DNA of 64,000 nt from [Clostridium] symbiosum (GTDB lineage: Bacteria; Bacillota; Clostridia; Lachnospirales; Lachnospiraceae), in the NCBI GenBank assembly GCA_021769625.1, contig JAETSN010000003.1, positions 1 to 64,000 on the forward strand, in the 5' to 3' direction. Positions within the stretch are counted from its first letter, which is position 1, and each line of letters opens with the position of its first letter. Below, piece after piece: positions 53,806 to 62,093 of this stretch. Under the pieces are notes generated by a model. That model ran no database searches and was not told the DNA's origin. It worked only from the letters and a program-made list of their open reading frames with translations. The position numbers were made by a program, and so were the translations under genes.

Positions 53806-53955
53806 TAGCCAGCCGAGAGGAAAATAAAATCCTCAAGGAGCCCCTTAAAAAACGCCGGTACTTAGCGAGGTACTTCACGAGCTTAGTATCCGTTGCGTTT
53901 TTTACGGAGCGAGAGCGTGGCGACGGAGGATCTTATTTTCCTCTCGGCGTCCGGT
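53806..53955 (+). repeat. Folded intergenic element D (between GNAT and GT2 genes)
   Basis: Plus orientation like A. Arms 53812-53834 and 53926-53948 pair over 23 positions with one mismatch. Relative to A, four arm positions changed and all four are compensated on the other arm; one further change is not. AAGG-AGCC-CCTT hairpin at 53835-53846, inner stem AAAAAACGC/GCGTTTTTT, and the block GGAGCGAGAGCGTGG (53906-53920) are present. Flanks TAGCCA and GTCCGGT match A. It ends 48 nt before the GT2 gene. Confidence 0.9.
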
Positions 53956-54003
53956 ATCATTATTCAATGAATCGAACTCTGAACGTTTACAGAAAGGCAT
54001 CAA

Positions 54004-54939
54004 ATGAAAAAGATCAGTTTTGTAATTCCGTGTTATCGCTCCGCCCTTACGATCGGTAAAGTGGTGGAGGAAATAAAAAAAAGCATGTCCGATCTGGCGG
54101 ACAGATACAGCTACGAGATCATTCTGGTGAACGACTTCCCGGCGGATGACACGTTTGAAGTGATCAGAAAGCTGGCGAAGGAGGATGCGCGCATCATCGG
54201 CGTGAATCTTGCCAGAAATTTCGGGCAGCACGCGGCGCTGATGGCGGGATTTCATTATTGCAGCGGCGATGTCACGGTCTGTCTGGACGATGACGGACAG
54301 ACGCCGGCGGATGAGGTGGGAAAACTTCTGGATAAACTGGAAGAGGGGTATGATGTGGTCTATGCGAAATATGCCCATAAGCAGCATTCGGCGTTCCGGA
54401 ATTTCGGGAGCAGGGTGAATGAGCTGATGACCCGCTTTATGCTGGGAAAGCCAAAGGAATTGTATATCTCCAGCTATTTCGCGGCGAGGAAATTTGTGAT
54501 AGAGGAGATGAAGAAGTACCGGAATTGTTATCCCTATGTGATCGGACTGGTGCTTCGGACTACAAAAAATATTACCAATGTGGAGGTTTCCCACAGGGAG
54601 CGGGAGATCGGAACCTCGGGCTATACGCTGGGAAAACTTTTCGGGCTCTGGTTTAATGGATTTACGGCTTTCTCTATTAAACCGCTGAGGCTTGCCACAG
54701 CCTGCGGCGCATGCTGTGCCTTTGCGGGATTTCTGTACGGGATCTATACGATCATCAAAAAACTGATCAATCCGCTGGTGCCGATGGGCTGGAGTTCCAC
54801 AATGGCGGCGATCATGTTTATCGGCGGGATGATGATGCTGATGCTGGGGCTGATCGGGGAATACATCGGCCGTATCTATATCAGCTTGAATGACGCGCCG
54901 CAGTTTGTGGTGCGGGAGATAACAGGACAGGAAGAATGA
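54004..54939 (+). CDS. ArnC/GtrB-type polyprenyl-phosphate glycosyltransferase
   Basis: A 311-residue GT2 with SFVIPCYRS, VNDFPADDT, the ARNFGQHAALMAGF block and LDDDGQTP (DXD-type metal site) near residue 95, plus two C-terminal membrane helices (about 230-300). Motif style is nearest to ArnC-like enzymes that put an amino-deoxy sugar onto undecaprenyl phosphate. With rffA and the GNAT gene just upstream, I infer transfer of Fuc4NAc or a similar sugar. AGAAAGG precedes the ATG. It overlaps the next gene by 4 nt. Confidence 0.87.
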   Translation: MKKISFVIPCYRSALTIGKVVEEIKKSMSDLADRYSYEIILVNDFPADDTFEVIRKLAKEDARIIGVNLARNFGQHAALMAGFHYCSGDVTVCLDDDGQTPADEVGKLLDKLEEGYDVVYAKYAHKQHSAFRNFGSRVNELMTRFMLGKPKELYISSYFAARKFVIEEMKKYRNCYPYVIGLVLRTTKNITNVEVSHREREIGTSGYTLGKLFGLWFNGFTAFSIKPLRLATACGACCAFAGFLYGIYTIIKKLINPLVPMGWSSTMAAIMFIGGMMMLMLGLIGEYIGRIYISLNDAPQFVVREITGQEE

Positions 54940-56249
54940 GAAGAACGATAACTTGGGTGCTATATATGATCATGGGTGTGCAGATTGCGTTTGGCTGTGC
55001 TTATTTTGCGTCCAATTTTTTTGCGGTGCAGCAGTTTGCAGAGAACTGTGTTTTGATCCTGCCGATGTGGGTGGTTTCTTTTGTGCAGCTTTTTCTGGCG
55101 GCGGTTTCCACGTGGTATGTTCTGGGAAAGCTTGGATTCGGAAAAAGCAGGAAGGACTTATTTTTAAGTGGCTATATCTGTGCGTTCCTTTTGACAGTGC
55201 CTTATCTTCTGCAGATGCATCTGGCAAAGCTGGTATGGTCGCTGTCGCTGTCATGCCTTTTATGGCTGCTGGGGCTGATCATGGAAATTGCGGTGCAGGG
55301 AGCCTCCAAAAAGAGAGTGCCTCTTTTGTTGGGAGTTTATTTTTTATATGGAATTGTCTGTCCGGACGGGCTGTGGCTGGGCGGGATCTTGGTATTCTTT
55401 GGTCCTTTGTTTTTAAAAAAGAGAGATAAGACCAGATTTCGTTTTTCTCTGGCGGTCCTTTTTATGGCGGTGGTGATCTTTTTTGTAAACGCTGGTCTGA
55501 ACAGCGCCTTTCCGGAGGCACGCAGGATCTACCGGGAAAACAATCTGGGGACGGCGGCGGTATCCCGGTTTGTCTGGCCGAACTTTGCGTCCAATTATTT
55601 TTTCTGGGATGAGGAAGTGAAGGCGGTCTTATCGGAGGAGGATGCGGTGCGGCTCTGCCAGCGGATCGATCTTCTGGAGGAGGAGTTTTATCCAGCGATG
55701 GTGGAGGCTTACGGCACCGGGAAGGCGACGAAGCTCTGTCTTGAGATGGGGTACCGCTGTCTGATGGACAGGAGCAGGGAAACGGTGTCGGAGATCGGGA
55801 GGGATCTGAGGGATCATCTTCTGATACCGTTCACGATAGAGAATAATCTGCAGGGGAGGGGGGTATCCATGACCGCATGGAATTACGGAAGGATGAAAGC
55901 CTATTCGCCTGCCCTTGTGAAATATTATTTTCGGTACGGGAGCTTTGAGCTGCCGATCCTGCTCCTGGGGAGCTTGCTGCTGTGGTGGTTTCACAGGAAT
56001 GACCAGATGGGTCAATGGATCAAGGAGCGCGCGGCGGGGAAGGAGACAAAGCCGTTATCTTACAGAGACGGCGGTAGTGGGAGAAATGCGGCGCCGTGGA
56101 AACTACTGTTTTTTGTGGTGATCTTATATACGCTGTGGTACACGATGCGGAGCAATCTTCCCATCGATTATAAACTGGTACTGCCGATACTGTTTGTCTG
56201 GTATCTGGCATCCGTCGGAGGACTGTTATGTCAAAAGCCGGAAAACTGA
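54936..56249 (+). CDS. Multi-pass membrane protein of unrecognised family
   Basis: A 437-residue protein: about seven helices in the first 185 residues, a soluble region (about 190-330) with SRFVWPNFASNYFFW and acidic helices, then three more helices. No GT-C acidic motif is obvious in the first loop, so it may be an accessory rather than a transferase. It is co-translated with the GT2 upstream (4 nt) and the next gene (22 nt), so it probably handles the same sugar lipid. Confidence 0.6.
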   Translation: MRRTITWVLYMIMGVQIAFGCAYFASNFFAVQQFAENCVLILPMWVVSFVQLFLAAVSTWYVLGKLGFGKSRKDLFLSGYICAFLLTVPYLLQMHLAKLVWSLSLSCLLWLLGLIMEIAVQGASKKRVPLLLGVYFLYGIVCPDGLWLGGILVFFGPLFLKKRDKTRFRFSLAVLFMAVVIFFVNAGLNSAFPEARRIYRENNLGTAAVSRFVWPNFASNYFFWDEEVKAVLSEEDAVRLCQRIDLLEEEFYPAMVEAYGTGKATKLCLEMGYRCLMDRSRETVSEIGRDLRDHLLIPFTIENNLQGRGVSMTAWNYGRMKAYSPALVKYYFRYGSFELPILLLGSLLLWWFHRNDQMGQWIKERAAGKETKPLSYRDGGSGRNAAPWKLLFFVVILYTLWYTMRSNLPIDYKLVLPILFVWYLASVGGLLCQKPEN

Positions 56250-57949
56250 TCAGGAGTTATTATCCATATTTTATATTGGCGGCTGCTTTCGGGGCGCTGC
56301 TTTTCTGGAATGCGTTTTATCTGGAGAACTGGCTGGACTCGGACATGGCTGCGGAGATGATGTTTTCTAGGCTGCTCGCGGAGGAAGGAAAACTGTTTGC
56401 CACCACAGGCTGGTATTATTCCACGGAGTTCAGGTTTCTGTATACCCATCTGATCATGGGACCACTGTTCAGGATCTGCGATAACTGGCATGTGATCAGA
56501 ATGATAACAAATGTTATCTTTTATCTGCTGCTGCTGTTATCCTATTTTTATATGATGGCGGAGCTGCCGGCTGAGAAAAACAGAAAAGTGCTGGGGGGCG
56601 TCGTATTGCTGCTTCCTTTTTCGGAGACGATGATGCTGCATATGCACATGGGAAATACTTATATGTCCCATGTGATCATCCTGTTTTTTTATGTAGGGCT
56701 GTTTTTGCGGCTTGTCCGAAGCGGGAAACAGGAAAGAGGAGGAAAGCGCTCTGCCGGCATCTTATTTTTGTGGGTGGTTTATCTGGGGCTGTCGGTGATC
56801 TGCGGCGTCTCCGGCGTCCGTTATATGCTGGCGCTGCAGTGCCCGCTGGCGTTCGCCTCCGTCTGGTATCTGGCATCGGGAAAAGAATGCAGGGAACTGC
56901 GAAAGGAGATAAGCAGGGAAAAGCTCCGGGCGGTATTCAGCGGGGAGAGGCTTGGGTTTCTTGCGGTTTCTATGGCGGGGGCTTTTGGCTGTGTGGCGGG
57001 GTATGGTATCAATGTACTGTATGTGAGCCGTACCTACAGTTTTCAGACTTATGAGAGCACCAATTTCATCGATGTCTATCAGGGCGTTTTCACGCAGCGG
57101 CTGCAGGATGCCTTCGGATCGCTGTTGATGTTATTTGGCTATATTCCGGGGAAGAGCGTGTTGTCGCTGCGCGGGATGATCTCCCTGATGGCGTTTTTGC
57201 TGCTGATTCTGTTGGGATATATCGCGTGGAGAGTGCGGAAGGAGCAGGATGCCTTCCGGCGTTTTGTGGTACTTTTGTTTTACAGCAGTTTTTTGCTGAA
57301 CAGTTTTGTCTTTATTTTTACGAACAGCACGCTGGTGCCCAGATATTATATTACAACTGTTATTTTATTGATCCCGCTGACGATCTTCTATCTGGAGGGG
57401 GAGGATAAGCTTCTTGACAGATATGTGGTTGTTTTTCTGCTGGCGGCCTGTCTTTTTATGGCACCGGCAAAGACCGGGTTGTCCATGATGTCTACGGATA
57501 AAAATGCGGAGAAAAAGGTGATCGCGCGGGAGCTGGAGGAGATGGGCTATACCTTTGGCTATGCGACTTACTGGAACGCCAATATTGTGCAGGAGCTGTC
57601 AAACGGAAAGGTGGAGGTCGCCAATCTGCACAGGGCGGATGACGGCAGCTTTTCTCTGTTTAAATGGTCTTCCATGCGGCGCTATTATGAGCCGAATTAT
57701 CCGCAGGGCAAGGTCTTCCTGCTCTTGACCGAGGAGGAGGAGCAGGGGATGCTGCGGGAAGGGAAGACAGGGCAGGAGGACGGCGGATCTGGGCATTTCG
57801 GGGAAGCGGGGCAGGAAGATGCAGGCGGCATGCGGGAGTGCGGACTGCTGCAGGCCGGGCGGGAGGTATTCCGCGAGAGCGGCTATGTGGTGTATGAGTA
57901 TGGGAAAAATGCGGACTTTTTGGAGGCTGCGCAGGAGGTCTTTTCATGA
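56228..57949 (+). CDS. GT-C-like multi-pass membrane protein
   Basis: A 573-residue protein with about eleven helices. After helix 1, LDSDMAAEMMFSRLL gives an acidic D-S-D loop followed by FRFLYTHLIMGPLF, a GT-C-like opening. The last 150 residues are soluble and contain a Gly/Glu-rich low-complexity insert near 515-545. No named family is recognised. Overlaps of 22 nt with the gene before and 4 nt with the SGNH gene after make it part of a four-gene operon with the GT2 at 54004. Confidence 0.65.
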   Translation: MSKAGKLIRSYYPYFILAAAFGALLFWNAFYLENWLDSDMAAEMMFSRLLAEEGKLFATTGWYYSTEFRFLYTHLIMGPLFRICDNWHVIRMITNVIFYLLLLLSYFYMMAELPAEKNRKVLGGVVLLLPFSETMMLHMHMGNTYMSHVIILFFYVGLFLRLVRSGKQERGGKRSAGILFLWVVYLGLSVICGVSGVRYMLALQCPLAFASVWYLASGKECRELRKEISREKLRAVFSGERLGFLAVSMAGAFGCVAGYGINVLYVSRTYSFQTYESTNFIDVYQGVFTQRLQDAFGSLLMLFGYIPGKSVLSLRGMISLMAFLLLILLGYIAWRVRKEQDAFRRFVVLLFYSSFLLNSFVFIFTNSTLVPRYYITTVILLIPLTIFYLEGEDKLLDRYVVVFLLAACLFMAPAKTGLSMMSTDKNAEKKVIARELEEMGYTFGYATYWNANIVQELSNGKVEVANLHRADDGSFSLFKWSSMRRYYEPNYPQGKVFLLLTEEEEQGMLREGKTGQEDGGSGHFGEAGQEDAGGMRECGLLQAGREVFRESGYVVYEYGKNADFLEAAQEVFS

Positions 57950-58815
57950 GGAGAGAGGCGGAAAGCCCGCAGGCAGGGTGCTGGAAAAATAATATTGTCA
58001 GGGCTTTTATCCTGTTGGCGGGGACCGTGCTTTGCGTGTGCGCGGTGCTCTTCGCGCAGAGGTTTACGGCGGAGCAGAAAAAGCGGCAGGCGGTGAAGGA
58101 GCGGGGAGAAGTGGAAATTCTGGTGCTGGGAGACAGCATCTGGGATCTGGAGCGGGGAGAGAGCGGCATTGCGGCGCTTTTAGAGAAAGAGCTTCCGAAT
58201 GTGACGGTGTATAACTGTGCGGTGAAGGGAAGCCGGGCGGCAGCGGATGAGTGCGGGCTCTTTGCTATGGCGGAATATATCGCGGGGAAACGCGAGATCG
58301 CCTTTCCGGCTGACGCGAAAGCGCCGGAAGTTCTTGAAAATGTGGATTTTTCAGAGGTGGATTATATTTTTATCGCCTATGGGCTGAACGATTATTTTGC
58401 GGCTGTCAGGCGGAAGAATCCGGATGACTGTTATGATGTGACGACCTACGAGGGGGCGCTCTGCGCTTCCATTGAGATGCTTCGGGAGAGCTGTCCGGAG
58501 GCGGCGTTTGTGATCCTTTCCCCCACGTATTGTCAGGGGTATTCTTACGGGCAGGTCATCCATGAGAGCACCACCTATGATTACGGGGGAGGATGCGGCG
58601 ACGATTACGCGGCGTCGGCGAAGCGGATCGCGGAGGCGTACGGCTATCTTTTTGTAGACAATTACGGGGAGCTTGGGATTTCCATCCATAACGGAGCGGC
58701 GTATCTGGAGGATGCGACCCATCTGACGGAGAAGGGACGGAGTGCCTATGCCGAAAATCTGGCGCGTCACCTCATCGATGCGTGGCGTGAAAGCGGGAAA
58801 ACGAAAGCGGAATAG
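57946..58815 (+). CDS. SGNH/GDSL-type hydrolase, membrane anchored (copy 2)
   Basis: A 289-residue protein with one N-terminal helix (about 18-38) and an extracytoplasmic SGNH domain: LVLGDSIW with serine S64, the GxND block AYGLNDYF, and DATHLTEKG as the last D-x-x-H. The triad is complete. It resembles 44909-45787 in the spacing of blocks and in the TYEGALCASIEML segment. Role inferred as glycan O-deacylase or acyl-transferring esterase in the same operon as a GT-C-like protein (4-nt overlap). Confidence 0.82.
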   Translation: MRREAESPQAGCWKNNIVRAFILLAGTVLCVCAVLFAQRFTAEQKKRQAVKERGEVEILVLGDSIWDLERGESGIAALLEKELPNVTVYNCAVKGSRAAADECGLFAMAEYIAGKREIAFPADAKAPEVLENVDFSEVDYIFIAYGLNDYFAAVRRKNPDDCYDVTTYEGALCASIEMLRESCPEAAFVILSPTYCQGYSYGQVIHESTTYDYGGGCGDDYAASAKRIAEAYGYLFVDNYGELGISIHNGAAYLEDATHLTEKGRSAYAENLARHLIDAWRESGKTKAE

Positions 58816-58841
58816 AGAGCGGCGGAGAAACAGGAGAACGA

Positions 58842-60653
58842 ATGCGGAATAACGAGAGTAATATCAGGAGTTTCAGGCAGGAGCGGGGGAAGCTTTTCTG
58901 GAAAAAGAATAGAGGGGAACTTGTGGTGCTGGCGGTGATCTTGCTGCTCGGCTGCTTTTTTGTTTCCCGCAAAGAAGGCTACCATATGGATGAACTGTTG
59001 TCCTTTGAGCTTGCCAACGCGGAATTTACGCCTTGGATCGTGCCCACTCAGCCGGAGGGAAGGCTGGAGAAGTTTGTAAAGAATGAGATTTACGCAGACA
59101 GTTTCGGGGAGACTGTTGCCAACATCGCAGAGAATGTGAAGGATGTGCTGAAAAACCGGGGGGAGAGCAAAATGCTCTCCTACAAAGCGGATGTCTATGA
59201 GGAGCCGGTCTGGATCACGGCAGAGCAGTTTAAAGATTATATCACTACCGACAGCCGGGATAATTTTAATTATCTGTCGGTTTATTTTAATGTGAAGGAC
59301 GACAATCATCCGCCGCTGCATTTTATGGCACTCCACACGGTGAGTTCGATCTTTCGGGGAAAGATATCGCCCTGGATGGGGTGCAGCATCAATCTGGTGC
59401 TGATACTGGGGATCTGTGTTTTGCTGATGAAGATCTGCCGGGAGTTTCTCTTTCAGGATAAAGAACCGGGAATCGCGGTCTGTATCCTGTATGCCTGCAG
59501 CATGGCGGGGATCGCTACGTTACTTTTAATACGGATGTACGCGATGCTGACTTTTTTCTGTATGGCGGCATTGTATCTTCATATGGAAAAGAGAAAAACC
59601 GGACAGTGGAAAAACGGCAACAAACTGCTGATCTTTGTGACGGTATGCGGTTTTCTGACGCAGTATTATTTTGTGATCTTTATGCTGTTTCTGGCTGGAG
59701 TCACGGCGGTTTATCTCTGGAGGACGGAGAAGAAAAATCTGCTTTATTATGGCAGGAGCATGGGGATATCAGCCCTTTTGGGGCTGTGTATTTTTCCCTT
59801 TTCGGTGGCGGATGTGCTCTACAGCGAGCGGGGCGTGGAATCGGTGCAGAATCTGGGCAGTGGTTTTTCAGGCCTTGGTGAGCGGTTTGTAAATTTTTGG
59901 GAGATCATTCTGGAGCAGGTGCTGGGCGGCACTGTGGGGGCAGGTATTTTTCTGATCACGGTCGTGGCGGCTCTTGTCTGTTTCGGGTTGGTAAAGCTGG
60001 GACAGGATAAGGAACTGGCTAAAGTGAAAAAGGTGGAGCGGGAAAAGGCAAGAAGATTGAGGGGAACGCTGGTATGGGAGTACAGTATGATCGGTGTTCC
60101 GTGTATCGGATATTTTCTGGTCGTGGTAAAAATCGCGCCTTACTATGCGGATCGGTATCTGATGCCTGTGTTTCCGCTGATGGCGCTTCTGATGGGAGCG
60201 GTGTTAAAAAAGAGTCTGGATTTTTTGAAGAAGTATTTAAAGGCTTTCGGGCACAAAGGGGTATTGATCGCGTTTGCCATTCTCCTGGTGCTGCCGAATC
60301 TGTGGACGGTAAAGCCTGCTTACTGGTATCAGGGATATGGCCTGCAGGAGTATATGGCAGGACAACACAAAGACAAAGCCTGTCTTTGCGTCTACGATGG
60401 CGTGGGGTATTATCAGAATCTGATGGAATTTACGAATTATAAGAAGACGCTGCTGGTGACCGAGGAGGAGCTCTATTCGCGCTCACGGGACGAGGTGCTG
60501 GAGACGGAGCAGGAGATCGTAGTGCTGATGAAAAGAAATATCGACCAGACGGCGGTCAGGGAGTATCTGGAGAAGGAGTACAGATATGTGCCGGCGCAGG
60601 ACATGATGAGGGCGACGGTGCATGGGGATGTGATAAGGTTTTTTCGGAAGTAG
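58842..60653 (+). CDS. GT39/ArnT-like (PMT-type) membrane glycosyltransferase
   Basis: A 603-residue protein. After helix 1 is YHMDELLSFEL, with the acidic residue expected for the catalytic loop, then a 100-residue outside insert, then KDDNHPPLHFMALHT, which matches the D-x-HPPL-Y/H motif of family-39-like transferases. About ten further helices and a short soluble C-terminal domain follow. These enzymes move a sugar from a polyprenyl-phosphate donor to a protein or glycan outside. It is 26 nt after the SGNH gene; element E begins 14 nt after its stop. Confidence 0.75.
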   Translation: MRNNESNIRSFRQERGKLFWKKNRGELVVLAVILLLGCFFVSRKEGYHMDELLSFELANAEFTPWIVPTQPEGRLEKFVKNEIYADSFGETVANIAENVKDVLKNRGESKMLSYKADVYEEPVWITAEQFKDYITTDSRDNFNYLSVYFNVKDDNHPPLHFMALHTVSSIFRGKISPWMGCSINLVLILGICVLLMKICREFLFQDKEPGIAVCILYACSMAGIATLLLIRMYAMLTFFCMAALYLHMEKRKTGQWKNGNKLLIFVTVCGFLTQYYFVIFMLFLAGVTAVYLWRTEKKNLLYYGRSMGISALLGLCIFPFSVADVLYSERGVESVQNLGSGFSGLGERFVNFWEIILEQVLGGTVGAGIFLITVVAALVCFGLVKLGQDKELAKVKKVEREKARRLRGTLVWEYSMIGVPCIGYFLVVVKIAPYYADRYLMPVFPLMALLMGAVLKKSLDFLKKYLKAFGHKGVLIAFAILLVLPNLWTVKPAYWYQGYGLQEYMAGQHKDKACLCVYDGVGYYQNLMEFTNYKKTLLVTEEELYSRSRDEVLETEQEIVVLMKRNIDQTAVREYLEKEYRYVPAQDMMRATVHGDVIRFFRK

Positions 60654-60667
60654 GGGGAGGATAGACC

Positions 60668-60828
60668 AGACGGATGGCCGCTCGAGCAGGATAAATATTC
60701 CAACGGCACCGCGCTCTTGCTCCGTGGAAAGCGTAGCGGATGCTAAGCTCGTGAGGGACCTCGCTAAGCACCGACGCTTTCCAAGGGGTGCCTTTTGGAA
60801 TATTTATCCTGCTCAAGCGGCCTGGCTG
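60668..60828 (-). repeat. Folded intergenic element E
   Basis: Minus orientation. Arms 60676-60703 and 60795-60822 pair over 28 positions with one mismatch; the arm sequence (GAGCAGGATAAATATTCC) is unlike the other copies. The inner stem is GGAAAGCGT/ACGCTTTCC where others have A-rich arms, again changed on both sides. The AAGG-GGTG-CCTT hairpin (60783-60794), the AG bulge and the TGGCTG flank are kept. It lies in the 299-nt gap between the genes at 58842 and 60953. Confidence 0.88.
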
Positions 60829-60952
60829 TGGCTGCGGGAATGTTTTAAGATTTGTTTGTATAGCTTTTAGGTTGGCTTGTAGGTCGGAAGTTATATTTTT
60901 TTTATTGTGGTGGTTAGATGAGAGAACATGGGAACAGGGTGTGGAATTGGAA

Positions 60953-62077
60953 ATGATAGTTAAGTTGCTGATGTTGGGGATATGGATGGTTCTGGTGCCC
61001 TGGGGGATCGGGCATTTTGCGCTGGGTGCCGGGAGGATGAAGAAGGCGATAGCGCCGGGGTTTGCGTTTGGGCTGGGGTATGTTTTGATGTGGGCGGCGT
61101 TTCAGTTGATCGCGGTGCCGGTTGTGCTGAAGGCGGGAAAGTTTCGGCAGGTAGAACTGATCTTTGAGGCGGTCTGTCTGACCTTTGCCATCGCGGGGGC
61201 GCTTTTGTTTTTATTGCAATTGAAAGGCGGTCTGTGGAAAAGGAGCGTTTCCGGGGGGAAGGAAGCCTGGGGGAGAGTAAGAAGCCGGGAGGGGGCTGTG
61301 GTTTTGGCTCTCTGGGCGGTGTTTTTGGGGAGCCTGTTGTTTCAGGCGGCGCAGGCTTACCGGCTGGCCTATGCGGACGGTGACGACGCCTATTATATTC
61401 CGATCTCCACGGCGGCGAATCTGGGGGGCGGGATGTACGCTGTCGATTCCTATACGGGGGCGCCGACTACGCTGGATATGCGGCACGGACTGGCGCCCTT
61501 TCCGATCTGGGTTTCCTTTATCGCGGCAAAATGCGGCGTCAATGCGGCGGTGGCGGCACATTCCCTGATGCCTCTTGTGCTGATTCCGGTGACATATGTG
61601 CTGTATCTGGAGATCGGGAAGCTGCTGTGCAGGGACGTGGCCTCGGGAAAAGAGGGCAGAGCGCTGGCAGGGCGGCAGGTACTGCTGCCGGTGTTTATGA
61701 TCTTTGTGTCGCTTTTGCAGATCTGGGGGAATTATTCTATTTATCCGGCGTCCACGTTTCTTCTGACCAGGACAAGGCAGGGGAAGGCAGCGCTGGGGAA
61801 TGTGATCCTGCCGTTTTTGCTGCTGCTTCTGTATCAGATGGCGGAAGAGGTGAAAGAGCAGGGAAGGGCCGGGATGCAGAATGTATTGTGGATGATGGCG
61901 GCGATGACGGCTGGGTGTCTCTGCAGCACTATGGCGGGATTTTTGTGCGGCTTGCTGGTGGCGATGACTGCGGGGCTTCTGTTTATTCTGTACAGAAAGC
62001 CGCATATTTTGTGGCAGGGAATTCTGGGATGCGCGCCGGGGATCGTTTATTCGCTTTTATATCTGTATCTGAAATGA
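60953..62077 (+). CDS. DUF6077-like multi-pass membrane protein
   Basis: About 374 residues from ATG 60953; the open frame back to 60788 runs through element E and is unlikely to be translated. The key block is YADGDDAYYIPIS followed by YTGAPTTLDMRHGLAPFPIW, a D-D motif in an outside loop typical of GT-C-like proteins; I associate it with DUF6077. About ten helices, no soluble tail. The next gene starts 16 nt on and supplies membrane helices plus a soluble domain, so the pair may be two parts of one function. Confidence 0.65.
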   Translation: MIVKLLMLGIWMVLVPWGIGHFALGAGRMKKAIAPGFAFGLGYVLMWAAFQLIAVPVVLKAGKFRQVELIFEAVCLTFAIAGALLFLLQLKGGLWKRSVSGGKEAWGRVRSREGAVVLALWAVFLGSLLFQAAQAYRLAYADGDDAYYIPISTAANLGGGMYAVDSYTGAPTTLDMRHGLAPFPIWVSFIAAKCGVNAAVAAHSLMPLVLIPVTYVLYLEIGKLLCRDVASGKEGRALAGRQVLLPVFMIFVSLLQIWGNYSIYPASTFLLTRTRQGKAALGNVILPFLLLLLYQMAEEVKEQGRAGMQNVLWMMAAMTAGCLCSTMAGFLCGLLVAMTAGLLFILYRKPHILWQGILGCAPGIVYSLLYLYLK

Positions 62078-62093
62078 ATTTGGGGAAACGAAA

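Noticed and set aside
51401..53955. Integron attC array
   Set aside because: The elements have no GTTRRRY/RYYYAAC boxes, orientations are mixed, the arms are longer than in typical attC, and no integrase is visible.
43589..60828. Retron or msd-like RNA, or a simple MITE
   Set aside because: No reverse transcriptase or transposase is near, no target-site duplications are evident, and the terminal arms differ between copies whereas MITE ends are conserved.
60788..60952. N-terminal extension of the 60953 gene to position 60788
   Set aside because: This frame lies within element E and the gap after it, has no ribosome site and encodes an unlikely cysteine-rich sequence before the first helix.
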